Source of the DNA: an uncultured Bacteroidales bacterium
Lineage (GTDB): Bacteria > Bacteroidota > Bacteroidia > Bacteroidales > Paludibacteraceae
Direction: 5' to 3'
Length of the DNA stretch: 55,530 nucleotides
Assembly (NCBI GenBank): GCA_900319105.1
Contig: ONND01000007.1
Location: forward strand, 1 to 55,530
The position numbers were made by a program, and so were the translations under genes. The notes under the pieces are model-generated. The model saw nothing but the letters and a program-made list of their open reading frames with translations, had not been told where the DNA came from and made no database searches. The stretch's first letter is position 1, and each line of letters begins with the position of its first letter. Shown here piece by piece: positions 54,196 through 55,530 of this stretch.

Positions 54196-55247
54196 CTATG
54201 AAAATGGAAGAATTATCGATTATTGATCAGCTGGCGCAGTTGCGGATTACGGCCTCCTCTCAAATCCCGCCGCATGAGTTCCTCTACACCTGGAATGGTA
54301 CGCCGTGTTTTGCCAAAGGCGAGTTGGTGGCGGTCACCGGTAAAGCCAAATCCGGCAAGACCTACCTCAACTCCATCCTGATGGCAGCAGCAAGCGGTCA
54401 GTCTTTTCTGGGTCTCAAATGTCTGATAAACAGACCTTTATGCGTCCTCTGGATTGACACCGAACAAAGTGCCGACAGCACCTGCGAGATCCTCCGTGAC
54501 CGTATCGGTGCGATGATTGGCGAGACGCCGAGTGAGAACCTCTATCACGTCTTTAACCTCCGTTCCGTTAACTGGCAGAACCGCCTTTTATGCGTCCTCT
54601 CGGCTATCGCCATCTGCAAACCCGACCTCGTCATCTTCGACGGCATACGCGATGTGGTAGGCGACATCAATAACTACGAGGAAGCGCAGAACCTCATCGG
54701 TCAACTCCTGCACGTTGCGTCCGACTATAAGACCTGTATCGTCTGTGTCCTCCACCAAAACAAAGCGGTGGAGGACAAGACCCTACGCGGCGCCTTGGGT
54801 ACCGAACTGCAAAACAAGAGTTTTGAGACCTACGAGTGTTCCAAGAACTCCGACACCCGTATCTTCACCGTCAAGCAGACCGCCACGCGTAAGTACGATA
54901 TGCCCGGTCGCATTGATTTCTGCCTCTCGCCTGATGGACTGCCTATCCCCTGCGAGGTACCTCAGGATCCCTCTTCGTCGGCTGCTCCGACCATAAGGTC
55001 GGAGAAACTCTCCTTCAACCCCGAATACCTCACACCAGACGGCAAAATCGACAAAACGCATTTGTTTCATTACATTTTGTCTGAAGGACGAAAAATGGCA
55101 CTACCACAACTACGACAAGTGGTGATGAAAGTGGCTAATATCCAAAGTTTTAATTTTGCCTTCCGTGTCATAGAAGAGGCGCATACCGCAGGACTCATTC
55201 AAACCATCAAAGAAGGTACAGAAACATACTATCAATTAGTCACCTAA
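54192..55247 (+). CDS. RepA/DnaB-like AAA ATPase of a mobile element
   Basis: 351 residues. RecA-fold ATPase: Walker A VTGKAKSGKTYLNSILMAAA (about 48-66), then RPLCVLWIDTEQSADSTCEI, Walker B LVIFDGIRDVVGDINNYEEA and VCVLHQNKAVEDKTLRGALG. C-terminal winged-helix-like part (about 290-351). Similar ATPases precede primase and mobilization genes in Bacteroidales mobilizable islands and may load onto the element's replication origin. ATG 54198 is an alternative start. Confidence 0.85.
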   Translation: MTMKMEELSIIDQLAQLRITASSQIPPHEFLYTWNGTPCFAKGELVAVTGKAKSGKTYLNSILMAAASGQSFLGLKCLINRPLCVLWIDTEQSADSTCEILRDRIGAMIGETPSENLYHVFNLRSVNWQNRLLCVLSAIAICKPDLVIFDGIRDVVGDINNYEEAQNLIGQLLHVASDYKTCIVCVLHQNKAVEDKTLRGALGTELQNKSFETYECSKNSDTRIFTVKQTATRKYDMPGRIDFCLSPDGLPIPCEVPQDPSSSAAPTIRSEKLSFNPEYLTPDGKIDKTHLFHYILSEGRKMALPQLRQVVMKVANIQSFNFAFRVIEEAHTAGLIQTIKEGTETYYQLVT

Positions 55248-55257
55248 ATAGCACTTT

Positions 55258-55515
55258 TTGACGAGGTTCCTGTTCGTTTAGTACTGTTAGCCCCCTTAAG
55301 GGGGGTAACGTACGTACTAAAGAACGAGAGAGGGAACCTGTCAACCGCCCTGAATAAAACAGCATCCATTTAGCCTCTATTCAGCGGTCATTTACGTTAC
55401 CACATCGTTACCACTACGTAACGTCCGAGGTCCATTACAAACATCGTGCATTTTTGTCGCATCCTTGCGACAACATAGTATTAACCCTTAAAACCCTCTT
55501 CAACGAGTTAAGAGG
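55258..55515. other. Hairpin field, probable origin or transfer region, cut by the window edge
   Basis: 55258-55344 folds almost end to end: TTGAC/GTCAA, AGGTTCC/GGAACCT, GTTC and TTTAGTAC with GTACTAAAGAAC, GTTA/TAAC and CCCCC/GGGGG. Further hairpins: CCGCCCTGAATA with TATTCAGCGG (55345-55387), GTCGCA/TGCGAC (55456-55471) and CCTCTT/AAGAGG (55495-55515). No frame covers the region. Position behind a RepA-like ATPase suggests an origin of replication or transfer. Confidence 0.55.
55395..55423 (+). repeat. 11-bp iterons
   Basis: CGTTACCACAT, CGTTACCACTA, then CGTAACG in inverted orientation. GTAACGTAC also appears at the tip of the large hairpin. Iteron-like binding sites are inferred. Confidence 0.6.
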
Positions 55516-55530
55516 CGCTCTCTAACCTCG

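Overview
The window looks like a chromosome segment of a Bacteroidales bacterium (phylum Bacteroidota). Almost every transcription unit is preceded by the Bacteroidetes promoter (TTG or TTTG, about 20 bp, then TAnnTTTG). Other marks are a PorZ-like type IX secretion protein, short sorting-type C-terminal tails on secreted proteins, MenA, an lpxD-lpxC-lpxA cluster, the TGS-type nucleoside kinase and SPOR proteins. No rRNA or CRISPR array was seen. The genus cannot be fixed from this window alone.

Layout. (1) 1-6860 is a decayed accessory region: a partial gene at the left edge, a secreted protein, a YhcG-type PDDEXK nuclease, and remnants of RHS, KilA-N, AbiEii and MNT genes, with structured intergenic elements and short repeats. 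(2) 6930-12660 holds a membrane-anchored AraC-type regulator, a 1466-residue repeat-bearing surface protein and a small secreted partner. The regulator and surface-protein promoters carry an operator of identical geometry. (3) 12700-16720 holds proS and three exported proteins. (4) 17000-24090 is one long plus-strand cluster: HD hydrolase, lpxD, lpxC, lpxA, glnS, an HSDR_N-like protein and phoH. Lipid A synthesis dominates it. (5) 24114-28935 has aroB facing a group of small exported proteins, two with TonB-C domains, and an HTH-Fic protein with its own operator. (6) 29400-37031 is the gyrB operon: gyrB, LOG protein, a GH16-like protein, kdsA, nucleoside kinase, SPOR, folE. (7) 37041-46860 is mostly minus strand: acyltransferase, a tandemly duplicated PorZ and rdgB; three tRNAs (Gly-GCC, Leu-CAG, Leu-GAG); then menA, a GH53 galactanase, DUF486, a ttcA-like gene and a lipoprotein. 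(8) 47040-53425 has a metallophosphoesterase lipoprotein, then a RhuM gene, a DpnD/PcfM-like small gene, a strongly structured leader and a complete DpnII-type (GATC) restriction-modification operon. (9) 53540-55530 is the start of what looks like a mobilizable element: a small basic protein, a RepA-like ATPase, and a field of hairpins and iterons cut by the window edge.

The most unusual signals are not single genes. They are: two diverged copies of a ~160-200 nt element with nested helices, each downstream of a KilA-N/RhuM gene and a shared 19-bp repeat; a second pair of inverted-repeat elements set directly against promoters; short GC-rich palindromes inserted in frame into five housekeeping or exported genes; a 33-bp repeat inserted twice in one HD-domain gene; a PorZ gene duplicated within one reading frame; and an identical operator-promoter layout that ties the AraC-type regulator to the giant surface protein.
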